The notes below the pieces were generated by a model. That model worked only from the letters and a program-made list of their open reading frames with translations, was not told the origin of the DNA and made no database searches. From the NCBI RefSeq assembly GCF_965228805.1, contig NZ_CBDDIE010000003.1, positions 2,046,001-2,110,000 of the forward strand: DNA of 64,000 nucleotides. Direction: 5' to 3'. The translations under genes and the position numbers were made by a program. Shown here piece by piece: positions 15,004 to 23,500 of the stretch. This DNA is from JASBTN01 sp965228805. Lineage in GTDB: Bacteria; Pseudomonadota; Alphaproteobacteria; Rhodobacterales; Rhodobacteraceae. Each line of letters opens with the position of its first letter. Within the stretch, counting starts at the first letter, position 1.

Positions 15004-16026
15004 TCAAGCGCTTTCGCGTTGAACGAGCGCGCCCTGGAACCGGTCCAGCGCTTCGCCATCCGCGTCTCCCTTCAGCACGGCCACCAGCCCCTCGGCCATC
15101 TCGGTCAGAGGTTGGCGATAGGTGGTCAGCCGGTAATGCGGGTTCTGCGCCTGGGGCACGTCGTCGAAGCCGGTGACGGCGATATCCTGGGGCACGCGCA
15201 GGCCGAACGCGTGGCGGATCGCATCCACTGCGCCCATCGCCAGCGCGTCGTTTTCGCAGACCAGGATGTCCGGCTGCTGCCCCGCGGGCTGCGTGCGCAG
15301 ATGCCGTGCGACGGCGTCATAGGCCAGGTTCGGATCATAGGCGGGCACGGCGACGATGTCGGGTGCGGTGCCCATGCGCGTCTGCCAGTCACGCGCAAAG
15401 GTTTCCTTGCGCATCAGGTGAGCCGACTGCGTCTGTGGCCCGGCCAAGAACAGCGGGCGGCGATAGTTCTTGTCGATCACATACTGCGCAATTGTTCCCA
15501 TAGCCGCTTCGTCGTCGCAACAGATTGAGATCGTATCGGGGTTCTCCGAATAGCGCGCAAAGACGATCAGCTTGCGCACCCTCCGCGCGCCCAGGGCGGT
15601 GGTCAGCACCTGGTCCGAGAACCGGCTGCCGATCAACACCGCCGCATCCACGCGACGCTGGCTGGCGTTCAGTAGTGCGGCAGAGGTATCCTCCTCGTCC
15701 AGAGTATTGACCAGCAGCGTGTCCCACCCCGCCTTGCGCAGGCTGCGGGTCAGCGCCTCCATCATCATGAGCTTGTGAGGGTTGATGAAGTCATCGACCA
15801 GAAGCGCCACCAGGTTGGACCGGTCGGATGCCAGGCTGGCCGCCAGCAGGTCGGGCACATAGCCCAGTTCCTCGGCCGCAGCCATGACCTTCTCGCGGCT
15901 TTTCTTCGAGATCGAGGCATCCGCCTTGAAGGCGCGGCCCACCGTCCAGCGCGACACGCCCGCCAGGGCAGCGACGTCATCAGCCGTCACTGCACCGCCT
16001 GTCCGTTTGTCCGATCCGTCGCTCAT
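15004..16026 (-). CDS. LacI-family transcriptional regulator of the inositol operon
   Basis: 340 aa from the ATG at 16026, chosen because GGAAGGAGG lies just upstream; the frame extends to 16119 but that would code through the operators. Residues ~16-62 are the LacI HTH (TADDVAALAGVSRWTVGRAF and a hinge helix DLLAASLAS), followed by a periplasmic-binding-type sensor domain ending VTGFDDVPQAQNPHYRLTTYRQP. It is divergent from iolG with two matching 20-bp palindromes in the gap, so it very likely represses the iol genes and itself. The inducer is probably an inositol pathway intermediate, by inference from the neighbours. Confidence 0.9.
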   Translation of the reverse strand: MSDGSDKRTGGAVTADDVAALAGVSRWTVGRAFKADASISKKSREKVMAAAEELGYVPDLLAASLASDRSNLVALLVDDFINPHKLMMMEALTRSLRKAGWDTLLVNTLDEEDTSAALLNASQRRVDAAVLIGSRFSDQVLTTALGARRVRKLIVFARYSENPDTISICCDDEAAMGTIAQYVIDKNYRRPLFLAGPQTQSAHLMRKETFARDWQTRMGTAPDIVAVPAYDPNLAYDAVARHLRTQPAGQQPDILVCENDALAMGAVDAIRHAFGLRVPQDIAVTGFDDVPQAQNPHYRLTTYRQPLTEMAEGLVAVLKGDADGEALDRFQGALVQRESA

Positions 16027-16078
16027 CCCAGCCTCCTTCCCGCAAGCTAGTGGGGAAAAGCCGGCTTGGCTATTGCCT

Positions 16079-16098
16079 TTTTGCACGCGAGTGCAAAA
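16079..16098. promoter_or_regulatory. LacI-type operator 1
   Basis: TTTTGCAC-GCGA-GTGCAAAA is a 20-bp palindrome with perfect 8-bp arms, the form expected for LacI-family operators (TTGCA half-sites). It lies 52 bases upstream of the LacI start codon. Confidence 0.75.
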
Positions 16099-16101
16099 CA
16101 A

Positions 16102-16121
16102 TATTGCATCCGGTTGCAAAA
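16102..16121. promoter_or_regulatory. LacI-type operator 2
   Basis: TATTGCATCCGGTTGCAAAA is a degenerate copy of operator 1 (same TTGCA and TGCAA half-sites). Its centre is 23 bases from that of operator 1, about two helical turns, and it lies 42 bases upstream of iolG. Confidence 0.7.
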
Positions 16122-16163
16122 CAGCCTTAGATGGTGCCCGATCACAGATTCTTGGAGGGTAAC

Positions 16164-17162
16164 GTGCTCAAGGTCGGACTTCTTGGCGCCGGGCGCATCG
16201 GCAATGTGCATGCAAAGGCAATCTCGGCGCATCCGGGTAGCAAACTGGTCGCGGTTTCGGATGTTTTTGCGGAAAACGCGGAGAAACTGGCGGCTGAATA
16301 TGGAGTTGCGGTGAAGAGCTCGGAGGAGATCATCGCTGATCCTGCCATCGACGCGGTGCTGATCGCCACCTCGACCGACACCCATTCGCCGCTGATCGAG
16401 GCGGCGACGGCCGCCGGCAAGGCGGTTCTGTGCGAGAAACCCGTGGACCTGAGCCTGGAGCGGGCCCGCGCCTGTCTGGCGGCCGTCGAGCCCACCGGCC
16501 AGCCGGTCATGATCGGCTTCAACCGACGGTTCGACCCCAGCTTCGGCGCTCTGAAGGCCGCGGCGCAGGGGGGAGAGATCGGCAAGGCCGAGCTCCTGGC
16601 CCTGACCTCCTTCGATCCGGCCCCGCCGCCGGTGGAATATGTAAAGGTCTCGGGCGGGTTGTTCCGCGACATGATGATCCATGACTTCGACATGGCGAAT
16701 TTCCTGATGGGCGAGGCGCCGGTGACGGTGTCCGCTGCGGGCAGTTCGATCGTCGATCCGGCGATCGGTGCGGCGGGTGATGTGGACACGGCGGTCGTGA
16801 CCATGACTTATGCCGACGGTCGTATTGCGGTGATCAAGAACTCCCGACGCGCGGCCTATGGTTACGACCAGCGCATCGAGCTGCTGGGCTCCGAAGGCCT
16901 GTTGCAGGCGCAGAACCAATTGGAAAACCTGGTGGTGAAATCCACCGCGGGCGGGGTGACTGGGGCGAAGCCCACCTGGTTCTTCCTGGAACGCTACATG
17001 CCCGCCTATGAGGCCGAATGGGCCGCTTTCGTGGAAGCGGTCGAAGCTGGCACGCCCATGCCCGTGACCCTGGCCGACGGCGTCGCCGCCCTGGCAATGG
17101 CCGAAGCCGCCGCGCGCTCACTTGCCGAGGGCAAGCCGGTCGCCCTGGCGGGTATCCAGTAA
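16164..17162 (+). CDS. iolG: Inositol 2-dehydrogenase (Gfo/Idh/MocA family)
   Basis: 332 aa from a GTG start at 16164, preceded by GGAGGG; an ATG at 16131 in frame has no ribosome site. NAD-dependent oxidation of myo-inositol to scyllo-inosose. The Rossmann motif GAGRIG is at residues 8-13, the EKP signature at 91-93, and the second catalytic region is GGLFRDMMIHDFDMANFL (Asp and His typical of IolG). Followed by iolE after 27 bases. Substrate is supported by the iolE and iolB neighbours; other polyol dehydrogenases of the family cannot be excluded. Confidence 0.87.
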   Translation: MLKVGLLGAGRIGNVHAKAISAHPGSKLVAVSDVFAENAEKLAAEYGVAVKSSEEIIADPAIDAVLIATSTDTHSPLIEAATAAGKAVLCEKPVDLSLERARACLAAVEPTGQPVMIGFNRRFDPSFGALKAAAQGGEIGKAELLALTSFDPAPPPVEYVKVSGGLFRDMMIHDFDMANFLMGEAPVTVSAAGSSIVDPAIGAAGDVDTAVVTMTYADGRIAVIKNSRRAAYGYDQRIELLGSEGLLQAQNQLENLVVKSTAGGVTGAKPTWFFLERYMPAYEAEWAAFVEAVEAGTPMPVTLADGVAALAMAEAAARSLAEGKPVALAGIQ

Positions 17163-17189
17163 CCCCTCCGCGCGGAAAAGGACGACGAC

Positions 17190-18095
17190 ATGACCGTGAA
17201 GATCGGGATTTCCCCCATTGCCTGGCAGAATGATGACCTGCCGGACCTGACTGCCGCCTATACGATGGAACAGGCCCTGCGCGAGGCGCGGCAGATCGGC
17301 TATACCGGTGTCGAACGTGGCCGCCGCATGCCCCAGGACACCGAGGGGCTGCGCGCCTATCTGGCCGCCAACGATATCGCGCTCTGCGGGGGCTGGTGTT
17401 CCGGCAACCTGCTGGTCGCTTCGGTGGCGGAGGAAATCGAGGCCACCCGCCAGCAGGTCGAGCAATTCGTGGCGCTCGATGGCCCCTGTATCGTTTATGC
17501 GGAATGCTCGAACACGGTGCAGGGGGACATTTCGACCCCGGTGAACAATCGCCCGAAACTGACCCGCGACGAGGTCACGGGCTATGCCGCCAAGCTCTCA
17601 GAGCTTGCCAAATCCATGGCCGACCGGGGCATGGTGTTGGCCTACCACCACCACATGGGTTCGATGATCGAAGATGCCGAGGATATCGACTGGCTGATGG
17701 AGGGCAGCTCGGACGAGGTCACGCTGCTCTTCGACACCGGGCACCTGCTGTTCGGCGGCGGCGATGTGCTGGCGACCTTGAACAAATGGGGCCATCGCGT
17801 GCGCCACGTGCATTTCAAGGACGTGCGTCCGGACGTGACCCGTTGGGTGCGCGAGGAAAACAAAAGCTTCCTGGACGGTGTCATCGCCGGGGCCTTTACC
17901 GTACCCGGCGACCCGGACGGGTCCATCGACTTCCAGGCCGTGACGGACGCGCTGGCGCGTATGGAGTACAAGGGCTGGATTGTGGTCGAGGCCGAACAGG
18001 ACCCCGCCAAGGCCGCGCCCTACGACTACTCCAAGCTGGGCTACGACCACATCGTGGAGATCTGTAAACACTCCGGCCTGGCCATCCAGACCTGA
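17190..18095 (+). CDS. iolE: Myo-inosose-2 dehydratase
   Basis: 301-aa TIM-barrel xylose-isomerase-like protein. It begins VKIGISPIAWQNDDLP, typical of IolE, and carries GYTGVERGRRMP, GWCSGNLL, LAYHHHMGSMIE and RHVHFKDVRP, which supply metal ligands. It dehydrates scyllo-inosose to 3,5/4-trihydroxycyclohexa-1,2-dione. Second gene of the iol operon; AAAGGAC lies upstream. Confidence 0.93.
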   Translation: MTVKIGISPIAWQNDDLPDLTAAYTMEQALREARQIGYTGVERGRRMPQDTEGLRAYLAANDIALCGGWCSGNLLVASVAEEIEATRQQVEQFVALDGPCIVYAECSNTVQGDISTPVNNRPKLTRDEVTGYAAKLSELAKSMADRGMVLAYHHHMGSMIEDAEDIDWLMEGSSDEVTLLFDTGHLLFGGGDVLATLNKWGHRVRHVHFKDVRPDVTRWVREENKSFLDGVIAGAFTVPGDPDGSIDFQAVTDALARMEYKGWIVVEAEQDPAKAAPYDYSKLGYDHIVEICKHSGLAIQT

Positions 18096-18146
18096 TTTCA
18101 CCGCCCCTAACGGGGTCAACACCACACCATGACGATGGAGGTTATC

Positions 18147-19328
18147 ATGGTAGAACGCGAACTCGGATTTATCCCCTATTTCGATCGGGAGTCCTGCGAC
18201 CTCGACGAGTTCAAGGTGTTGACCTCGCAAGCCCTCTCCCCCGCCGCCGTGCCTCTGGCTGCGGATGTGGTAAAGAACGTACCGCTTTATGACATGACGG
18301 TGCTGCGACCCGCGCTGGAGGACCCTGCGCGGCGGCGTGAACTGTTGGCCGAATGGGGCTGGGTGCTGTTGCAATCGGCAGGTGTGATTGTGCTGAAACA
18401 CGCCTATGCGGACACCTCCGTGATCGACCGCGCCAGCGATGTGTTCCGCGCACTGATCGCCGAGGAACGCGAAGGCGGGGCTGGCAAGGGCGACCATTTC
18501 GCGGCCTCCGGTGCCAATGACCGGGTTTGGAATTCGGCGCAGAAACATTGCCTGCGCGACCCGGAGGGCTTTGCGCTCTACTTCGGCAACCCGGCGATCG
18601 CGGCGGCGGCCGAGGCCTGGCTGGGCCCGCATTACCAGGTCACCGCACAGGTGAACCAGGTGCGTCCTGGCGGGCAGGCGCAAACGGCGCATCGCGATTA
18701 CCACCTGGGCTTCCAGTCGCAGGCCCTGGCCGCGCAATACCCCGCGCATTCCCATGCTGTGACCGCGGTTCTGACCTTGCAAGGCGCTGTCGCCCATGTG
18801 GACATGCCGGTGGAAAGCGGGCCGACAAAGCTCTTGCCCTTCTCGCAGCTCTACGGGCCCGGCTACCTGGCGTTTCACGAGGAAGACCACCAGGCCTATT
18901 TCGACCAGGCCTGCATCCAACTGCCCTTGGAAAAGGGCGATGCGGTCTTCTTCAACCCGGCGCTTTTTCACGCCGCCGGGGCCAATGTCAGCTCTGATAT
19001 CCACCGTATGGTGAACCTCTTGCAGGTCTCGTCGCCTTTCGGGCGTGCCATGGAGGCGCTGGACCGTCGTGCCATGAGCGAGGCCCTGTTCCCGGCTTTG
19101 GCGGAGCTGAAACTAGCGGGCCGATTGGATGCTGCCCAGATCGACGCTGCGATTGCTGCCTGCGCCGAGGGCTATGCCTTCCCCACGAACCTGGATACCG
19201 ACCCGCCGATTGGCGGCAATGCCCCCGACAGCCAGGCGGATCTGTTGCGCCGCGCCCTTGACGAGGGCTGGGCCCCGTCCAAACTGACCGAAACCCTGAC
19301 CGCGCTCGCCGCGCGCCAGAGACCGTGA
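18147..19328 (+). CDS. Phytanoyl-CoA dioxygenase family protein
   Basis: 393 aa from ATG 18147, which has GGAGG at ideal spacing; an ATG six codons earlier lacks one. Fe(II)/2-oxoglutarate dioxygenase fold: the HxD pair lies in TAHRDYHLGF and the distal His and Arg in FHAAGANVSSDIHRM. It sits inside the iol operon between iolE and iolB, where standard inositol operons have no oxygenase. Possible roles are oxidation of an inositol derivative or methylated inositol, but nothing in the sequence shows the substrate. Stop overlaps the 5' leader of iolB by a few bases. Confidence 0.82.
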   Translation: MVERELGFIPYFDRESCDLDEFKVLTSQALSPAAVPLAADVVKNVPLYDMTVLRPALEDPARRRELLAEWGWVLLQSAGVIVLKHAYADTSVIDRASDVFRALIAEEREGGAGKGDHFAASGANDRVWNSAQKHCLRDPEGFALYFGNPAIAAAAEAWLGPHYQVTAQVNQVRPGGQAQTAHRDYHLGFQSQALAAQYPAHSHAVTAVLTLQGAVAHVDMPVESGPTKLLPFSQLYGPGYLAFHEEDHQAYFDQACIQLPLEKGDAVFFNPALFHAAGANVSSDIHRMVNLLQVSSPFGRAMEALDRRAMSEALFPALAELKLAGRLDAAQIDAAIAACAEGYAFPTNLDTDPPIGGNAPDSQADLLRRALDEGWAPSKLTETLTALAARQRP

Positions 19329-19339
19329 AAGGAGCCGAA

Positions 19340-20146
19340 ATGTCAGAGCTTTTGAAAAGACCCTTCGGCACCCGTGGCAAGGTGCATGACATCACCCCCG
19401 CCAGCGCCGGGTGGCGTTATGTCGGCTTTGGACTGCACCGACTGCGGGCGGGCGACCAGGTGGCCGAGGCGACCGGTGACAATGAGGTCATCCTGGTGAT
19501 GGTCGAAGGCAAGGCGCAAGTCACCGGGGCGGGGCAGGACTGGGGCGTGCTGGGTGAGCGCATGAATGTGTTCGAAAAGACCGCTCCACATTGCCTCTAC
19601 CTGCCCAATGGCAGCGACTGGGCGGCGGTGGCGGAAACCGACTGCACCATCGCGGTCTGTGCCGCGCCGGGCAAGGGCGGGCACGATGCCCGCCGCATTG
19701 GCCCGGACGGCATCACCCTGACCGAACGCGGCAAGGGCACCAACACGCGCTACATCAACAATATCGCGATGGAGGCGGAGGATTATGCCGACAGCCTGCT
19801 GGTGACCGAGGTGTTTACTCCGGCGGGCCACTGGTCGTCCTTTCCCAGCCACCGCCACGATGAAGATGATTTCCCGCGTATCACCTACCTGGAGGAGACC
19901 TATTATCACCGGCTGAACCCGGCGGATGGGTTCGGTATCCAGCGGGTGTATACGGATGATCGCAGCCTGGATGAAACCATGGCGGTCAGCGACGGTGACG
20001 TCGTCTGCGTGCCGCGCGGTCACCACCCCTGCGGTGCACCCTATGGGTTCGAGATGTACTATCTGAACGTCATGGCCGGCCCCCGCCGCAACTGGCGCTT
20101 CGTCCCCGCGCCGGAAGTCGAATGGATCATGGAGCGGGATGGGTAA
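19340..20146 (+). CDS. iolB: 5-deoxy-glucuronate isomerase
   Basis: 268-aa cupin-type isomerase converting 5-deoxy-glucuronate to 5-dehydro-2-deoxy-gluconate. I chose ATG 19340 (AAGGAG upstream) over 19325. Metal-site residues appear in SSFPSHRHDEDDFPR and LEETYYHRLNPADGFG, and VCVPRGHHPCGAPYGF is family-typical. Last gene of the operon, followed by a terminator. The remaining inositol enzymes (IolC, IolD, IolA) and a transporter are not in the window. Confidence 0.93.
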   Translation: MSELLKRPFGTRGKVHDITPASAGWRYVGFGLHRLRAGDQVAEATGDNEVILVMVEGKAQVTGAGQDWGVLGERMNVFEKTAPHCLYLPNGSDWAAVAETDCTIAVCAAPGKGGHDARRIGPDGITLTERGKGTNTRYINNIAMEAEDYADSLLVTEVFTPAGHWSSFPSHRHDEDDFPRITYLEETYYHRLNPADGFGIQRVYTDDRSLDETMAVSDGDVVCVPRGHHPCGAPYGFEMYYLNVMAGPRRNWRFVPAPEVEWIMERDG

Positions 20147-20164
20147 CTTGCTGGGAGCGTGTTG

Positions 20165-20200
20165 AAAAGGGCCCGCTGCGGGAACGTGGCGGGCCTTTTT
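20165..20200 (+). terminator. Rho-independent terminator after iolB
   Basis: GGCCCGC (20170-20176) pairs with GCGGGCC (20189-20195) around a 12-base loop and is followed by TTTTT; an A-run on the left arm would also let it serve the convergent pseudogene. It lies 19 bases past the iolB stop. Confidence 0.8.
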
Positions 20201-20206
20201 CGTGGG

Positions 20207-20720
20207 TCAAAGCGCGGCACGGAAATCGAAGGCTTCGTCATGCACGCGCCGTCCGCCGCCTTGGGCCTGCCAGGCCTCGCGGGTCAAGATTTTCAACCCC
20301 TCGGGACCGCAGAGGAATAGCTCTGCCTTCGGAGTGATCCGGCCCATTTCTGCCGCCTGCCAGCTCGCCCAAGCCCGTCTCGGGCAGGCGCAGGTTTGGC
20401 TCCATCGCCCAGTGCAGGCCGAGCGTTATCACCGCGCCGTAGCCGAACCAGCGGTGGGCGCGATAGGAGCGGTCCGGCCCGCCCATGAGGGCATCCAGCC
20501 AGCGCCAGCGCGACGCCAGAACCAGAGCGGACGCCATCGCCACGACCGCACCCAGACCCAGCCCCTGGGTCAGGGTGGAAGGGCCGCTCAACCCCTGGGT
20601 GGTCGCGCCGACGAGCGTGGTCAGCGCCAGGACAATGACAAGGGGCAGGCCAAGCCCTTGCAGGTTTGAAGGCCGGGCGGACATGCGCCGGGGTGGGGCG
20701 GGGTGTGACAGGTCGGACAC
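20207..20720 (-). pseudogene. Ferric-reductase-like protein, internally deleted remnant
   Basis: Two pieces of one protein lie in different frames. From the GTG at 20720 (or ATG 20684), about 120 codons give an N-terminal membrane region with hydrophobic helices and His residues of the haem-binding ferric-reductase type (SYRAHRWFGYG, ITLGLHWAME). After a break near 20340-20370 the frame shifts and ~38 codons encode a flavoprotein-reductase C-terminus (AELFLCGPEGLKILTREAW ... DFRAAL) ending at the TGA at 20207. Everything between, several hundred residues with the rest of the membrane domain and the FAD and NAD domains, is missing. An intact-looking 160-codon frame runs from 20720 to 20238 but reads nonsense after the junction. 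Confidence 0.75.
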
Positions 20721-20736
20721 GGGGAGGCTCCTGATT

Positions 20737-20751
20737 CTAAAACTCGTTTAG
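20737..20751. promoter_or_regulatory. Short palindrome upstream of the ferric-reductase remnant
   Basis: CTAAA-ACTCG-TTTAG, perfect 5-bp arms, lies 17 bases before the pseudogene start. It could be a leftover operator of that gene. No known factor is assigned. Confidence 0.25.
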
Positions 20752-20852
20752 GACAGGTGACAGGCCAGGTTTTCCCGGCCCCTGCGCGAACCATACATTT
20801 CTGTAATCTTGTGCCTTTCGCTGGGCGGTTGCACCGCTTGCTTCACGTGTAA

Positions 20853-20869
20853 ATTAGGGTTCGCCTATG
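20853..20869. promoter_or_regulatory. Candidate LysR-type box, distal copy
   Basis: ATTAG-N7-CTATG, an imperfect copy of the 17-bp site at 20884-20900. The two are 31 bases apart, about three helical turns, in the 309-base gap upstream of the flavin monooxygenase operon. The regulator may be the LysR protein encoded at 25942. Confidence 0.45.
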
Positions 20870-20883
20870 TTTTGGTGTCGCGA

Positions 20884-20900
20884 ATTAGAGGGGGCCTAAT
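20884..20900. promoter_or_regulatory. Candidate LysR-type box, proximal copy
   Basis: ATTAG-AGGGGGC-CTAAT has perfect 5-bp arms and the T-N11-A geometry of LysR boxes. It lies 130 bases upstream of the monooxygenase start. The rest of the 20721-21029 gap is relatively AT-rich and shows no gene. Confidence 0.5.
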
Positions 20901-21029
20901 CAGTGCTGACGCAGACTGTTCTTTCGCGAAGCGCGCCCAACGGCAATTTAGGGCAGGTAAACGGATTTCGGCCCCGAACCGGATTCGCCGCAAACCCCCG
21001 CCGATGGCCCGCTGAAGGAAGGAACGCAC

Positions 21030-22319
21030 ATGCCTGTTGAGACGATTGACACCCTGGTCGTGGGCGCCGGACAGGCGGGGATCGCGCTCAGCGAACACCT
21101 GGGTAATCGCGGCGTGCCGCACTTGATCCTGGAAAAAAACCGCGTTGCCGAAGCTTGGCGCAGCGGGCGTTGGGACAAGCTGGTCACCAATGGACCGGTC
21201 TGGCATGACCGTTTTCCCAGCCTTGAATTCAAGGGCAATGCGCCGGATGAGTTCGTGACCAAGGACCGGGTGGCGGACTACCTGGAGGAATACGCGGCGA
21301 TGGTGAAGGCGCCGATCCGCACCGGGGTCGAGGTGCTGAAGGCTGAACGCCTGCCGGGCCGCGCGGGTTTTCGGGTCGAAACCTCGGCAGGTGAGATCGA
21401 AGCCAAGCGCATTGTTGCTGCCACAGGCGCCTTCCAGCATCCGGTGATCCCGCCGATCGTGCCGCAGACCGAAAAGATCGAGCAGATCCATTCCTTCCAC
21501 TACAAGAACCCCGAACAACTGCCCGAGGGTGCGGTGATGGTGGTGGGCGCGGGATCGTCCGGCGCGCAGATCGCCGACGAGCTGAACCGCGCCGGGCGCA
21601 AGGTCTTCCTGTCGGTCGGCCCGCATGACCGCCCGCCGCGTCGCTATCGTGACCGTGATTTCGTCTGGTGGCTGGGCGTGCTGGGCCTGTGGGACGTTGC
21701 CGCACAGAAGCCAGGCACCGAACATGTGACCATCTCGGTCAGTGGCGCCTATGGCGGGCACACGATGGACTTCCGGCGCCTGGCGGGCGAGGGCGTGACC
21801 CTGACCGGCATGACCGACAGCTACAAGGACGGCGTGCTGAGTTTCCGCGGCGACCTGCAGGACAATGTCGCCGCTGGCGACGAGAACTACCATGAGATGC
21901 TGGACGCCGCCGATGCCTATGTCGCGCGCACCGGTCTGGACCTGCCCGAAGAGCCCGAGGCCCGCAAGGCCTGGCCCGATCCCGACTGCCTGACCACCCC
22001 GCTGTCCCAGATCGACCTGGCCGCCGAAGGAGTGAACACGATCATCTGGGCCACCGGGTTCCGGCAGGATTTCAACTGGATGAAGGTCGACGGTTTCAAC
22101 GAACGTGGCGCGCCAATCCACCAGCGCGGTGTCTCGGTCGAACCCGATATCTATTTCCTGGGCCTGCCCTGGCAGTCCCGGCGTGGCTCCACCTTCCTGT
22201 GGGGGGTGTGGCACGACGCCAAACACATCGCCGACCAGATCGCGATCCAGCGCGATTACCTGGCCTATGACGGCTCGGCCGAAACGGTCACCGCCGAACA
22301 GATCACTCAAGACGCCTGA
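21030..22319 (+). CDS. FAD/NAD(P)-dependent flavin monooxygenase-like protein
   Basis: 429 aa with GAAGGAAGGA upstream. Two dinucleotide-binding motifs are seen: VVGAGQAGIAL at ~10-20 (FAD) and VVGAGSSGAQIADEL near residue 170 (NADP). The region ATGAFQHPVIPP precedes the second and IIWATGFRQDFNW is the family's C-terminal ATG motif. This places it with CzcO/flavin-containing monooxygenase-like proteins that oxygenate N, S or ketone groups. It heads a run of same-strand catabolic genes with 14-40-base gaps. Substrate unknown; it is not the ferredoxin-type reductase expected for a Rieske oxygenase. Confidence 0.85.
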   Translation: MPVETIDTLVVGAGQAGIALSEHLGNRGVPHLILEKNRVAEAWRSGRWDKLVTNGPVWHDRFPSLEFKGNAPDEFVTKDRVADYLEEYAAMVKAPIRTGVEVLKAERLPGRAGFRVETSAGEIEAKRIVAATGAFQHPVIPPIVPQTEKIEQIHSFHYKNPEQLPEGAVMVVGAGSSGAQIADELNRAGRKVFLSVGPHDRPPRRYRDRDFVWWLGVLGLWDVAAQKPGTEHVTISVSGAYGGHTMDFRRLAGEGVTLTGMTDSYKDGVLSFRGDLQDNVAAGDENYHEMLDAADAYVARTGLDLPEEPEARKAWPDPDCLTTPLSQIDLAAEGVNTIIWATGFRQDFNWMKVDGFNERGAPIHQRGVSVEPDIYFLGLPWQSRRGSTFLWGVWHDAKHIADQIAIQRDYLAYDGSAETVTAEQITQDA

Positions 22320-22333
22320 CGAGGAACAGCCAC

Positions 22334-23476
22334 ATGCCCAAGGATCAGATCGACCCCGTCGAAGAGCTGCGCGCCAACACTGCCCAACCCTTCGAACGCG
22401 CCCATGCCATGCCGCCCTCGGTCTATACCTCGCAGGAATTCCTGGACGAGGAGCTGGCCCATATCTTTGCCAAGGACTGGTATTGCGTCGGCCGCGCCGA
22501 TGCCCTGGCCAACCCCGGCGATTACACCACCTGCGAGCTGGCCGGTCAGCCGATTCTGGTGATCCGCGACCGCGACGGGCAGCTCAGCGCCCTGTCGAAT
22601 GTCTGCCTGCATCGCATGTCGACGCTCTTGCACGGCCGCGGCAAGACCCGTGCCATCGTCTGCCCCTACCACGCCTGGACCTACAACCTGGACGGCTCCC
22701 TGCGCGGGGCACCTGCGATGACCCTGAACGAAGGGTTCTGCAAGGACCAGTACCAGCTGCCCAAGGTGCGTTGCCAGGAATGGTTGGGCTGGGTCTTTGT
22801 CACCCTGAACGAGGACGCGCCGGACGTGGCCGACCAGCTGGCCCAGGTCGAGGAGCTGATCGTCGGCTACGACATGACCAACTATACCGAAGCCTTCTAT
22901 GAGGAGCACGTCTGGGACACCAACTGGAAGGTGCTGGCGGAAAACTTCATGGAAAGCTACCACCTGCCGGTCTGTCACGCGGGCACCATCGGCGGGCTGT
23001 CAAAGCTTGAAGACATGGTTTGCCCGCCCGGCCTGCCCGCCTTCAACTACCATACGATCCTGAAGGAAGAGAGCCTGCGCATCGCCATGGCGCATGAGAA
23101 GAACGATCGTCTGAAGGGCGAGGAACGGCGCACCACCTTCCTGCTGGCGATCTATCCCAGCCTGCTCATTACTCTGACGCCGGGCTACTTCTGGTACCTG
23201 TCGCTGCACCCGCAGGGGCCGGGCAAGGTGCATATCCGTTTCGGCGGCGGCATGTCGGATGACTACAAGGACGACGCCGACGCGCAACAGAACTTCGCCG
23301 ACCTCAAGGCGCTGCTGGACGATGTGAACGTCGAGGATCGCGGTTGCACCGAAAAGGTCTACAACGGCCTGTGCTCGGACCGCGCCGTGCCCGGCCACCT
23401 CAGCCACCTCGAACGCCCGAACTATGACTTCGCCCAATACCTCATGGCGAAGATCGAAGAAGGCCGTCAGGCCTGA
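22334..23476 (+). CDS. Rieske aromatic-ring-hydroxylating-type oxygenase, alpha subunit (copy 1)
   Basis: 380 aa. Rieske cluster motif CLHR ... CPYHAW with 16 residues between His and Cys, near residues 93-113. The catalytic domain has NWKVLAENFMESYHLPVCH, giving the two histidines of the mononuclear iron site. The ENFMESYH form resembles oxygenases acting on quaternary or N-methyl amines (GbcA, CntA and stachydrine demethylase types) more than arene dioxygenases; this is an inference from motif style. 14 bases from the monooxygenase gene. No reductase subunit lies nearby. Confidence 0.88.
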   Translation: MPKDQIDPVEELRANTAQPFERAHAMPPSVYTSQEFLDEELAHIFAKDWYCVGRADALANPGDYTTCELAGQPILVIRDRDGQLSALSNVCLHRMSTLLHGRGKTRAIVCPYHAWTYNLDGSLRGAPAMTLNEGFCKDQYQLPKVRCQEWLGWVFVTLNEDAPDVADQLAQVEELIVGYDMTNYTEAFYEEHVWDTNWKVLAENFMESYHLPVCHAGTIGGLSKLEDMVCPPGLPAFNYHTILKEESLRIAMAHEKNDRLKGEERRTTFLLAIYPSLLITLTPGYFWYLSLHPQGPGKVHIRFGGGMSDDYKDDADAQQNFADLKALLDDVNVEDRGCTEKVYNGLCSDRAVPGHLSHLERPNYDFAQYLMAKIEEGRQA

Positions 23477-23500
23477 CACCCGAAGATCACAGGACCCCAC

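Noticed and set aside
20737..20751. CTAAA-N5-TTTAG as an iron-control (Irr/ICE) box
   Set aside because: The arms are in the reverse order of the TTTAGAA...TTCTAAA consensus, so no iron-regulator site is claimed.
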